Shown piece by piece: positions 57,601 through 64,000 of a DNA stretch of 64,000 bases. Position 1 is the stretch's first letter. The number at the start of each line of letters is the position of its first letter. Source of the DNA: Tsukamurella tyrosinosolvens (lineage in GTDB: Bacteria; Actinomycetota; Actinomycetes; Mycobacteriales; Mycobacteriaceae); NCBI RefSeq assembly GCF_900104775.1, contig NZ_FNSA01000003.1, positions 4,774,001-4,838,000 of the forward strand, read 5' to 3'. The notes under the pieces are model-generated. The model worked only from the letters and a program-made list of their open reading frames with translations, had not been told where the DNA came from and did no database searches. Position numbers and translations under genes: made by a program.

Positions 57601-59886
57601 GATCGGGCCACCGAGGCGGACGGGGTCGCCGCCCCGGAGCGCGCCCAGCGTCACGGCGATCGTGGTCTCGGTGGGGCCGTAGACGTTGACCAGGGTGCGC
57701 CCCTTGCCCGCCCACGTATCGACGAGGGCCTGCGGCACGGTGTCGCCGCCCACGCCGAGCGCGGTGAGGGCGGGGAGCTTCGCCGGATCGAGCGTGGCGA
57801 CGGCGGCCGGGGTGATGAAGCCGCCGTTCACTCCGCCCTGCACCAGAACGTCTTCCAGCTCCTCGCCGCCGTACACGTCCGGCGGGACGACGACCAGCGT
57901 GGAGGCGCTGTCGACGGCCATGAGGAGCTCGAGCACGGAGGCGTCGAAGCCCGGGGAGACGAAGTGCATCACGCGCGAGCCGTCGGCGACACCGTGTGAG
58001 CGGACGAGCTCGGCCGCCAGGCTCGACAGCCCGGCGTGGGTCACGCTGACGCCCTTGGGCCGGCCGGTGGAGCCGGAGGTGAAGATGAGGTAGGCGGGGT
58101 TCGCGAGGTCGATCGCCGGCCAGTCCGCGTCGCTGGCACCGGCGTTCGCACCGGGTCCCCACACGCGGGCGAGGTCCGCGGGGGTGAGGGTCGCGACAGG
58201 GGCGGCGTCGGTGGCGATGTGCTCGGCACGCTCGGCGGGCAGCTTGGGGTCGATCGGCACGAAGGCGGCGCCGGTCTTGGTGACGGCCCAGACGGCGATC
58301 ACGGACTCGAGCGAGCGCGGGATACGCAGCGCCACACGCTCTTCGGGGGCGGCGCCGACGGTCATGAGATAGCGCGCGAGGCGGTCGCTGTACTGGTCGA
58401 GCTCGCCGTAGGTGATGCTGCGGTCACCGTCGACGACGGCGACCCGCTCGGGATGCGCGGCTGCGGTGCGGCGCAGCAACTCGGGCATCGGGACCGAGGG
58501 ACCGGCGGCGGCGGGCGCGCCGACGGCGGCGCCGGCGAAGCGGGCCCAGTCGGCGGACTCGGCGTCGGCGACGACCGCGAGCGCGGCGAGCGGCGTGCCT
58601 CCCGGGGCCGCCGCGAACCGCTCGAGGTACTCCATGAAGCGTTCGAAGTGCGCATCCAGGTCGGCGACGGTGTAGGCGGCCGGATTGGCCTCCATGTCGA
58701 TCCGCAGGGCGCCCTGCTCGGACTCGTAGACGGTGACCGCCACGTCCTCCGCCGGGCCGGAGGTGAGGAGGTTCAGGGTGCCGGCTGCCTCGCCCAGCGC
58801 GATCGCCGAGGAGAACATCATGATGTTGATCGTGTCGCCGAAGGTGGAGCCCACCACGCCCTCGCGCAACGTCGGCGCCTCCATGCGGGCGGCGGGGTAC
58901 AGCTGGTGCCGGAGGCCGTTGCGCAGGTCGAGGCCGGTGCCGTCGATGATGTCGGAGACGGTGGCGCCCACGCCGGCCCGCACGGGAACGGGCAGCACGT
59001 TGGCGGTCATGCCGGTGGAGCCGCGGAGTGCGGCCGTGGTGCGGGCGGCCACGGGCACCGAGACCGAGATCTGCTCGCGGCCGGATATCGCGGCGACGTA
59101 GGCGCCGAAAGCGGCGATCACCAGGCCGGTCCGGTTGGTGCCCAGACGCTCGGCCGCGGCCTCGAGGCGGGCGCCCGCCTCGGCGCTGGGCACGCCGTTG
59201 CGGCGCCGGTTCAGGGTCGACGGTGCCGCGACCGTGCGGCTCAGGCCCGCCGCCTCGGGGAGGGTCGCGACGACCCCGGCCCAGTACTCGGCGTCCCCGT
59301 CCGCGCGCGCGGACGCGAAGTACTTCTCCTCGGCCGTGACGAAGCCCTCGGGGGCGAGCGGGGCGGGCTTGAGCGGCGGAGCCTCGGCACCGGTGGCGAG
59401 AGCGGTGTAGAGCTCGGCGACGCGGCGCTGGAGGATCGACGCGCCGTAGCCGTCGATGACCGCGTGATGCGCGCGGGCGTACCAGAGCCAGCGGTCGTCC
59501 GAGACGCGGATCAGGCGGTTGATGATGAGCTCGTCCGTCGCGAGGTCGATCGGCCGCGAGTACTCGGCGCGCATCCAGGCCACGGCGGCGTCGATGCGCT
59601 GGTCGTCGGGCAGGTCGGCGAGGCCCAGGTCGATCACCTGCGCGGCGCCGTCGATGCTCCGGTCGAGCCACTGCACCGGGGCGCCGGACTCGTCGACCTC
59701 GATGCGGACGTACGGGGAGAGGAACTCGTCGCTGGCGGCGCGGGTCGCGGCCTGCATGGTCTCGACGTCGAACGGACCACTGATGTCGACGTACTGCGCG
59801 ACGGTGAAGGCGACGTCCGGGGACATCTGCTGGCCAAGCCACATTCCGTACTGGGCTCCGGTCAGGGAGTGCACCACGTGGTCCAC
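48613..59886 (-). CDS. Trimodular NRPS with thioesterase fused to an ABC exporter ATPase
   Basis: 3,757 residues, order C-A-T-C-A-T-C-A-T-TE-ABC. C1 (HHAVIDG, 140-146) resembles the EntF-type first C domain and may accept an acyl starter. A1 about 466-925, T1 Ser985. C2 HHIAADG at 1189, A2 about 1511-1975, T2 Ser2033. C3 HHIAADG at 2222, A3 about 2547-3024, T3 Ser3103. TE about 3165-3410, triad Ser3251 (GWSLGG), Asp3277, His3396. ABC about 3435-3740: Walker A Lys3480 (GPNGAGKTT), signature YSGGM (Ser3574), LDEPTTGLDPRS, DrrA-type. No epimerase domain. Hand-aligned pocket codes (tentative): DALFGGVIAK, DALFLGGIMK, DALFSGAIAK; substrates unassigned. GTG 59886 was chosen (GAGGAG 6 bases upstream), not earlier codons. 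Confidence 0.93.
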   Translation of the reverse strand: MDHVVHSLTGAQYGMWLGQQMSPDVAFTVAQYVDISGPFDVETMQAATRAASDEFLSPYVRIEVDESGAPVQWLDRSIDGAAQVIDLGLADLPDDQRIDAAVAWMRAEYSRPIDLATDELIINRLIRVSDDRWLWYARAHHAVIDGYGASILQRRVAELYTALATGAEAPPLKPAPLAPEGFVTAEEKYFASARADGDAEYWAGVVATLPEAAGLSRTVAAPSTLNRRRNGVPSAEAGARLEAAAERLGTNRTGLVIAAFGAYVAAISGREQISVSVPVAARTTAALRGSTGMTANVLPVPVRAGVGATVSDIIDGTGLDLRNGLRHQLYPAARMEAPTLREGVVGSTFGDTINIMMFSSAIALGEAAGTLNLLTSGPAEDVAVTVYESEQGALRIDMEANPAAYTVADLDAHFERFMEYLERFAAAPGGTPLAALAVVADAESADWARFAGAAVGAPAAAGPSVPMPELLRRTAAAHPERVAVVDGDRSITYGELDQYSDRLARYLMTVGAAPEERVALRIPRSLESVIAVWAVTKTGAAFVPIDPKLPAERAEHIATDAAPVATLTPADLARVWGPGANAGASDADWPAIDLANPAYLIFTSGSTGRPKGVSVTHAGLSSLAAELVRSHGVADGSRVMHFVSPGFDASVLELLMAVDSASTLVVVPPDVYGGEELEDVLVQGGVNGGFITPAAVATLDPAKLPALTALGVGGDTVPQALVDTWAGKGRTLVNVYGPTETTIAVTLGALRGGDPVRLGGPIPGTRLYVLDPYLRPAPIGVAGELYIAGPGIARGYHGNPRLTAERFVANPFEADGARMYRSGDLVRWDADGKLEFLGRIDSQVKLRGFRIELGEIDAAVMRVPGTERAVTVVHGDDTATAELVTYVTGTADVDAITASVSGELPAYMVPAHVIALDEFPLTVNGKIDRNRLPQPERAAVAVSAGRGPTTDAEHLVAEAFAEVIPGVNKDDLNVTTALFDLGGNSLSATRIAARLGSATGTRVSVATVFAHPTVEGLAAAIGGAPVPAAAIAAAAETSTATPDATEPEPEFAAPSDPEEAAELLPAQHQMWVRNRLSPDGSYHIPVALHLRGDVDVSAMRVALGDVVARHTPLRTVYRNGPTAGEPEVQVLPAGPNLVPFTERSVPLDALMAAASEYAGEPFDLAADVPIRARLYRIDDRHQVLVLVIHHIAADGWSMMPLAGDLATAYASRTSGKAPKFPPLPRTYTEHARSYKHRLTGAPRQSLDRFWADVLADPPAESVPPAAVPRSGGVVSAARSIDTRVAPEVWAGVAGLARAHTTTPFIVVHAALAAAISRLSGQSDLVVGTAVAGRGEAELDGLVGMFVNSIALRTRTTNEMTFAQHLAAVSRGDLDALDHSDLPFESVLELVDPPRAAGRHPIFQVMLNQRPFDTQHFPMAGVDVEVVPVDVPIARFDLEVTLGADGTIELRYASELYRAEQAESILDALVAVLTAVGPNPHTTVGELPIMSAARLAELTPVRGVEADFHIPLGQLMREAARTYASRPAVIDGERVLTYRELYADARKVAAAVLAAGSRPGEAVLTDLPRSAESITAFWGITLAGAAVAPVDPKYPQDRRDYIANDVRARVGVTGTGTGVEGVNWVAMDNLDGDGYDPQIVPNLDDAAYVIYTSGSTGQPKGTVVTHRGLGNFAEELHVRLQTGADTRVLAFASTAFDATVLEHLMAIRVGAPLVVVPPGTTGGRELEKIVADHGVTHGFLTPSTLATVNPDAVPSWTHVLAGGEALGPGLAKKWSVGRRLHNGYGPTETTIMTAISDALSGDGRVPIGPPVRGQGLLVLDDELRPVPVGMPGELYVAGPQLARGYHRRPQLTASRFVANPYGEPGARMYRTGDVVRWTRSDSGQLIVDFVGRNDFQVKIRGIRIELGEIDATIDTMPGVDFVSTQVRPGPDGAPALVAYVKGDVDPSAVRAHVRTRLPGFMVPAAVMIIASVPMGNTGKLDNAALPEPYFGGTGNAAAKPTTPGESRVVEAFRKVLGSDAIGVEDDFFDLGGNSLSANELVGLLGNGIEARTVFDLRTPAAIATALTGDPDRIANESALEDQGLRRVQRGDRMPLSSAQERMWLQNKIDPGPTYNIGAAFLASRPVDKAVLDAALRDVLARHESLRTRYPSSAEGPYQEILPADAPEVRDFAAEFGTATSNVAGQESAIAEFVARPFALNRDVPLRVMTAPTGKGSILAIAVHHIAADGASVVPLTRDLMAAYLARSTGSVPQWTELPLQYADYAVWQRGQAEKDAGAVDYFAERLAGVPEESSFPADGPRPTIGSTDAGEVAIVLPKAQRDALADFAGKRGVSMFMVLHAGLAALLHRVNGADDVVVGTPVIGRTDRRLRDVVGMFVNTVALRTAVTGEESFNALVDRIRSGDLDDLVHATAPFERVIEALQPPRSRDRHPVFQVVLSHQNLGDPLSVITSDGGGMFELEPLPLAAATTTFDATFEVREVEEGLRFNLRYRTDLYRAATAEGIVGRLARLVTAGVASPDTPVADLPVLLPEEQELFQRASTSIEPHTMAEILARAVRQRPGAPALREGDLHYTYSELDSAVSALANRLAGLGVGSGTRVAVSIPRSAASVVAFWAVARLGAVYLPVDPNYPAERIEYILEDAKPALGLTVRDAVGGLPKSVDWVTVDLTPSRVQHPPAEVAPVGVDDPAYVIYTSGSTGKPKGVVVPHRGLAAMADTLVRQHAVGAGARVLHFASPSFDASILELLLATWSRAELVIAPVTLYGGAPLGDFLAENEVTHAFITPAALATIPDRDLPLLEALSVGGDVLQKELARRWSGGRILINAYGPTEVTIAATMGAVDPDNVGIGSAVTDAQLMICDERLNLVAPGTVGELYVAGPGVAHGYLDRPELTAARFVANPYNDAQGYKRMYRTGDLVRWRASDSGEPVLEFVGRSDDQLKVRGFRVEPGEVATAVESHPDVRQAVVVVDRGDGSLEAQAAARLVAYYVAERAVTVDALRAWVGDRLPRHMIPAVFQEIDRVPVTAHGKTDLKALPPVGALSTGGTSDAEPVSPLAAVVRPVTRRQRADSAADLEGAVAEILSDVLGVASLGADDDFFAVGGTSLQAAIAVDRLRERFNAEDASIRWFFEDAKVGTIAARIGGAPAPVSTTAVITGVAADSDTAITDPILPLRAGDPGVDPLYCVHPAVGLAWNYLGLSGELDPSIPIIGLQAPGISYPMPPADSIKELARTYVRNIRASRPHGPYNLLGWSLGGLIAHEMAVELRDLGEKVNLALMDAYPLGDYRGAREEMSIAALLREFVGLEVDDDAELTPDDALDLLSTAGGPARELSRGQMERLLTNYRHNTTLGYSHRPREYDGNMLVFRATEQTTGGLVPQLWRPYVTGLVQVHDIEATHNQLGASPAIDEVARTMNVFLTGNYTAVVKSKSKTLDDSKPLVSVRGLARKYGRGKKAVYALNGVDLDIAPGSVHALLGPNGAGKTTTVKIISTLMKPSEGSVTIDGVDALADPRRARSIIGLSGQYSAVDENLTGRENLEMFARLYGFDKISAKARANELLKQFRLTAAADRASGTYSGGMRRRLDLAGAIIARPRLVVLDEPTTGLDPRSRKDVWDVIARLSKEDGISVLLTTQYLDEAEILADLVTIIDQGRIIRSGTVPELKSAAAADLIQIGLRERDRVTAWPILARHAIDGTAIREASGLSAIRVADGQHKLVAVLNDLREAGVHVESAMLREATLDDVFFALTGEDANKTEENNA

Positions 59887-59923
59887 CAAGGTCTCCTCTA
59901 CATCACGCTGACAACGCACAACG

Positions 59924-59968
59924 GTTGCAATCGCAGAATTGTAGGGACGGCGTGCTTGAAATTGCAAC
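59924..59968 (-). promoter_or_regulatory. NRPS promoter with flanking inverted repeat
   Basis: On the minus strand: -35 TTGCAA (59962-59967), 18-base spacer, -10 TACAAT (59938-59943), about 50 bases before the start. An 8-base inverted repeat, GTTGCAAT (59924-59931) and ATTGCAAC (59961-59968), overlaps the -35 on one side and the start-site region on the other, suggesting repressor or activator control. No IdeR-like box was seen. Confidence 0.72.
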
Positions 59969-60259
59969 ACCTCCAACCGGGATTCCCGAGAGCGAAGGTC
60001 ACAGAATCCCCGCAGGTCGCGAGGGTCGCATTCAACAGAATTCACGAATAGGTCGCTATCCTGCAGGTTTGCAGCACCCCAAAGCCGCTATGCCCAGATT
60101 CGTCTTCACGATTCGACATCGGCGTCGAGAACGCTTCACGGGAACTTCACCAGAACGTGTTCCACATCACACCGATATGTCCGATCCATGCGGCGTCCCC
60201 GCCACCCCACATCCGAGGTCCGGGGCGGCCCACCCCTGCCCGGCCGCCGCGCGATGCGC
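59969..60259. other. Intergenic region between NRPS promoter and leu leader
   Basis: Comparatively AT-richer than the rest of the window. I see no credible gene or repeat. It must carry the upstream part of the leuA promoter region. Confidence 0.6.
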
Positions 60260-60265
60260 TACATT
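60260..60265 (+). promoter_or_regulatory. -10 element of the leu leader transcript
   Basis: TACATT ends 6 bases before the leader GTG at 60272, so transcription probably begins at or next to the start codon (leaderless leader peptide). No clear -35. Confidence 0.5.
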
Positions 60266-60271
60266 CGAGGC

Positions 60272-60316
60272 GTGCAGTGGCGCGCCCTTCTCCTCGGTTG
60301 CCGCGGCGGGGTCTGA
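60272..60316 (+). CDS. leuL: Leucine leader peptide (attenuation)
   Basis: A 14-codon frame, MQWRALLLGCRGGV, with three consecutive Leu codons (CTT CTC CTC, codons 6-8), 131 bases upstream of leuA. Ribosome stalling at the Leu run when leucyl-tRNA is scarce would alter folding of the GC-rich leader RNA ahead of leuA. Such leaders are known in front of leuA in streptomycetes and corynebacteria. Assignment rests on codon content and position. Confidence 0.72.
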   Translation: MQWRALLLGCRGGV

Positions 60317-60403
60317 TCCAGACCGGCTCCCCGTCGCGGGTTGAGCCGTGCAGTCGCTCCAGCGCCGGTCGAGTCCTCCCGGCCCCTCCCGGCCGAACCC
60401 CGT

Positions 60404-60420
60404 CCCTGCCCTTCGCAGGG
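60404..60420 (+). promoter_or_regulatory. Hairpin in leuA leader
   Basis: Stem CCCTGC/GCAGGG with loop CCTTC, 28 bases before ATG 60448. It could be the attenuator stem or sequester the ribosome site; it lacks a T-run. Confidence 0.5.
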
Positions 60421-60438
60421 GGGAACCCGAGAAAGTAA

Positions 60439-62316
<1,878 letters not shown>

Positions 62317-62329
62317 GTCTCTGACCGCC

Positions 62330-62421
62330 GTGGATGGGTGTGCGCCCGCTCGCTGGGCTTCGCCCCGCTCGCCTAGCGGCTCGGGGGCTGCAGAATCGCT
62401 CGCAGTCGCACACCCATCCAC
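62330..62421. repeat. 92-base inverted repeat after leuA
   Basis: Perfect 15-base arms GTGGATGGGTGTGCG (62330-62344) and CGCACACCCATCCAC (62407-62421) around a 62-base centre with further GCTCGC-type self-complementarity. It could act as leuA terminator or be a short interspersed element. Confidence 0.85.
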
Positions 62422-62457
62422 CGCTCGCCCGTCGTCCGGCCACTCGGCACACATACT

Positions 62458-62720
62458 GTGGTCCCGTGGGAGCTGTCCCGTCGCGGCGTGACGACGGTGA
62501 CCTGGGACGCGGAGCCCGATAGCTTCCATGCCGGCGACGCCCGCGGGATCGAGCGGTACACCGTCGACCGCACGCGGCCCGGCTCGATCGTGCTCTTGCA
62601 CCCCTTCTGCGCGGACGAGTGCCGAGCCGACCGCGAGGCACACTGCCGCGGATCATCGAGCGGCTGCGCGCGGACGGCTACCGCTTCGTCACGGTCCGGG
62701 AGTTGCTGGCGCTCCGCTGA
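62458..62720 (+). pseudogene. Polysaccharide deacetylase remnant (truncated and frameshifted)
   Basis: The frame from 62458 reads VTTVTWDAEPDSF...RPGSIVLLHPF, the C-terminal half of a NodB-type polysaccharide deacetylase. After the codons for DREA the match continues in another frame as LPRIIERLRADGYRFVTV, ending at TGA 62718. The junction GAGGCACACTGCC looks like a duplicated CA. The N-terminal catalytic half (TFDDGP, HxxxH) is absent, so the gene is doubly broken. Confidence 0.75.
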
Positions 62721-63655
62721 TCCCGTCGGGGTCGCGCCCGCGTGCGCACCGCGAGGGCGCCCGCCGCGATGACGGCGAAGCCGCCGAGCACCGTCGACCA
62801 GCCGATCGGCTCCCCGAGCAGGAGTGCCGCCCAGGCGATCCCGAAGACCGGCTGCGCCAGCTGCACCTGGCTCACCGAGGCCATCGGGCCGATCGCGAGA
62901 CCGCGATACCAGGCGAAGAAGCCGAGGAACATGCTGACCACGCCGAGGTACGCGAAGGACCACCAGGCGGGCGCGGTGCCGCCCACACCCCCGCGGGCGC
63001 CGAAGGCGGTGAGCGCCAGCATGAACGGCGCCGCCACGACGAGCGCCCACGAGATCGTCTGCCACGCTCCGAGTTCCCGCGACAGCAGACCGCCCTCCGC
63101 ATAGCCGACCGCGGCCGCGATCACCGCGCCGAACAGCAGCAGGTCGGACAGGCGCAGCGCGCCGAGCCCACCGCCCTGCACCACGGCGAAGGCGACGGCG
63201 CACACCGCCCCCACGGCCGCCGCCAACCAGAACGCCGGCGGCGGCCGCTCCCCCGTACGCCACACGGCGACGACGGCGGTGGCCGCCGGCAGCACGGCGA
63301 TGACGACGGCGCCATGGGACGCCGACGAGGTGGTGAGCGCGAACGAGGTGAGCACGGGGAAGCCGATCACCACACCGAGTGCGACGACGCCCACCCCGAC
63401 CCACTGCCGGCCCCGCGGGAGCGCCTGGCGGGTCACGACGAGGGCGATCGCGGCCAGCAGGGCGGCGACGACGGCGCGCCCGGCGCCGACGAAGAGGGGC
63501 GGGAGCCCGCCCTCGGAGACGGCGACCCGCGTGAACGGCACCGTGAACGAGAAGGCCAGCACCCCGAGCAGGCCCCACAGCAGACCGGATCGCACGGGAT
63601 GCGGGTCCGATATCACCGACGCCTCGGGAAGAGTAGCGCTATCATGATGACTCAT
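62678..63655 (-). CDS. DMT-family (EamA) transporter
   Basis: A 325-residue, ten-helix EamA-domain permease in two repeats of five helices (GLLWGLLGVLAFSFTVPFTRVAV; LLLFGAVIAAAVGYAEGGLLSREL; PMASVSQVQLAQPVFGIAWAALLLGEPIG). The C-terminal tail is basic. Start ATG 63655 shares two bases with the divergent MocR start. Its 3' end overlaps the deacetylase remnant. Such pairs usually export or import an amino acid or vitamin under MocR control; the substrate is unknown. Confidence 0.87.
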   Translation of the reverse strand: MSHHDSATLPEASVISDPHPVRSGLLWGLLGVLAFSFTVPFTRVAVSEGGLPPLFVGAGRAVVAALLAAIALVVTRQALPRGRQWVGVGVVALGVVIGFPVLTSFALTTSSASHGAVVIAVLPAATAVVAVWRTGERPPPAFWLAAAVGAVCAVAFAVVQGGGLGALRLSDLLLFGAVIAAAVGYAEGGLLSRELGAWQTISWALVVAAPFMLALTAFGARGGVGGTAPAWWSFAYLGVVSMFLGFFAWYRGLAIGPMASVSQVQLAQPVFGIAWAALLLGEPIGWSTVLGGFAVIAAGALAVRTRARPRRDQRSASNSRTVTKR

Positions 63656-64000
63656 GTCCAACGGTAGCAGTAGCGAGCGCCTGACGACAGCGCTGCGCGC
63701 GTGGATCGCCGCGGCCCCGCCGGGCAGCAAGCTCCCCTCGACCCGCGCACTCGTCGCCGAGCACCGGGTCGGCCCCGTCACCGTGCAGCAGGCACTGCGC
63801 TCCCTCACCGCCGCCGGTGCGATCGAGACCCGACCTGGTGTAGGCACTTTCACACGGATCGCACGTGCCCCCCGCCCCGTCGACCTCGGCTGGCAGACAG
63901 CCGCCCTCGGGGCCGCGGGACGGCGGACACCAGCCGCCCCGACCGCCCTGCTGCCGTCGGACAGCGAGGCGATCGGCCTGCACTCCGGCTACCCGGCGCG
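63654..64000 (+). CDS. MocR/GntR-type regulator (partial, continues past window)
   Basis: The first 115 residues show a GntR winged helix: LTTALRAWIAAAPPGSKLPSTRALVAEHRVGPVTVQQALRSLTAAGAIETRPGVGTF. A proline-rich linker (RAPRPVDLGWQTAALGAAG) follows, as in MocR proteins with an aminotransferase-like C-terminal domain, of which only the beginning is visible. ATG 63654 lies 9 bases after a -10-like TATCAT (63640-63645), so the mRNA is probably leaderless. It is divergent to the EamA transporter, with overlapping start codons. Confidence 0.82.
   Translation, partial: MSNGSSSERLTTALRAWIAAAPPGSKLPSTRALVAEHRVGPVTVQQALRSLTAAGAIETRPGVGTFTRIARAPRPVDLGWQTAALGAAGRRTPAAPTALLPSDSEAIGLHSGYPA

Noticed and set aside
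48613-59886. Assignment of the NRPS as a siderophore synthetase
   Set aside because: C1 resembles EntF, but no aryl-acid, hydroxamate or uptake genes and no IdeR-like box were seen near it; the product class is left open.
59887-60045. An N-terminal extension of the NRPS to residue -53
   Set aside because: The extension has no C-domain similarity, would cover the promoter, and the GTG at 59886 has a well-placed ribosome site.
48709-60051. Several plus-strand open frames of 600-1,970 codons opposite the NRPS
   Set aside because: All are shadows of the NRPS reading frame; they are Arg/His/Gly-rich low-complexity sequence without motifs.

Overview
The window is about 70% GC, densely coded, with ATGA/GTGA stop-start overlaps, many GTG starts, a WhiB protein, a PonA2-type PBP and several mycobacterial gene neighbourhoods. 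This points to an actinobacterium of the order Mycobacteriales. The mix of PHA synthesis, homogentisate catabolism and a lone NRPS fits Tsukamurella or a close relative; the genus is inference. The first 18 kb largely follow the M. tuberculosis order Rv3677c-Rv3683 (MBL hydrolase, RidA, a small protein, two ArsA-like ATPases, WhiB4, PonA2, metallophosphoesterase), with other genes inserted.

Layout. 1-6.7 kb: envelope and redox block. 6.8-13 kb: AidB-like acyl-CoA dehydrogenase, PaaX regulator, enoyl-CoA hydratase/thioesterase pair, methyltransferase plus membrane protein; a repeat-rich 0.8 kb gap lies at 8.5-9.25 kb. 13-15.5 kb: a likely copper-responsive pair (MFS pump and His-rich protein) behind two CsoR-like operators. 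16.6 kb: tRNA-Pro(CGG). 18.8-20.5 kb: paired CrcB fluoride channels, Ohr and a FurA-type regulator. 20.5-26.5 kb: a polyhydroxyalkanoate operon (fadD, phaC, maoC, phaZ) and a PucR regulator. 26.6-30.2 kb: LysR regulator, beta-lactamase-fold protein, lipoprotein PBP. 30.5-34 kb: trpF, a Met/His-rich and a PepSY membrane protein, and ferritin behind probable IdeR boxes. 34-36 kb: TetR plus a GT39-like membrane glycosyltransferase. 36.3-42.8 kb: amino-acid dehydrogenase, Lrp regulator and a tyrosine/homogentisate operon (hppD, hmgA, unknown gene, fahA). 42.9-45.2 kb: asd-lysC. 45.3-47.4 kb: MmpS-like and PIG-V-like envelope proteins.

The most unusual locus is 47.5-60 kb. A single 3,757-residue protein has the order C-A-T-C-A-T-C-A-T-TE and then, in the same frame, a complete drug-export ABC ATPase. 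It overlaps an ABC-2 permease gene by 4 bases, and an MbtH-like gene follows. Three modules, release and export energy therefore sit on one polypeptide, which predicts a short (possibly N-acylated) tripeptide exported by a dedicated pump. The locus lies between lysC and leuA, which are neighbours in M. tuberculosis.

The right end holds leuA behind a 14-codon leader peptide with three consecutive Leu codons (attenuation), a 92-base inverted repeat, a frameshifted polysaccharide-deacetylase remnant, and a DMT transporter whose start codon overlaps that of a divergent MocR/GntR regulator. I saw no CRISPR array, insertion sequence or prophage.
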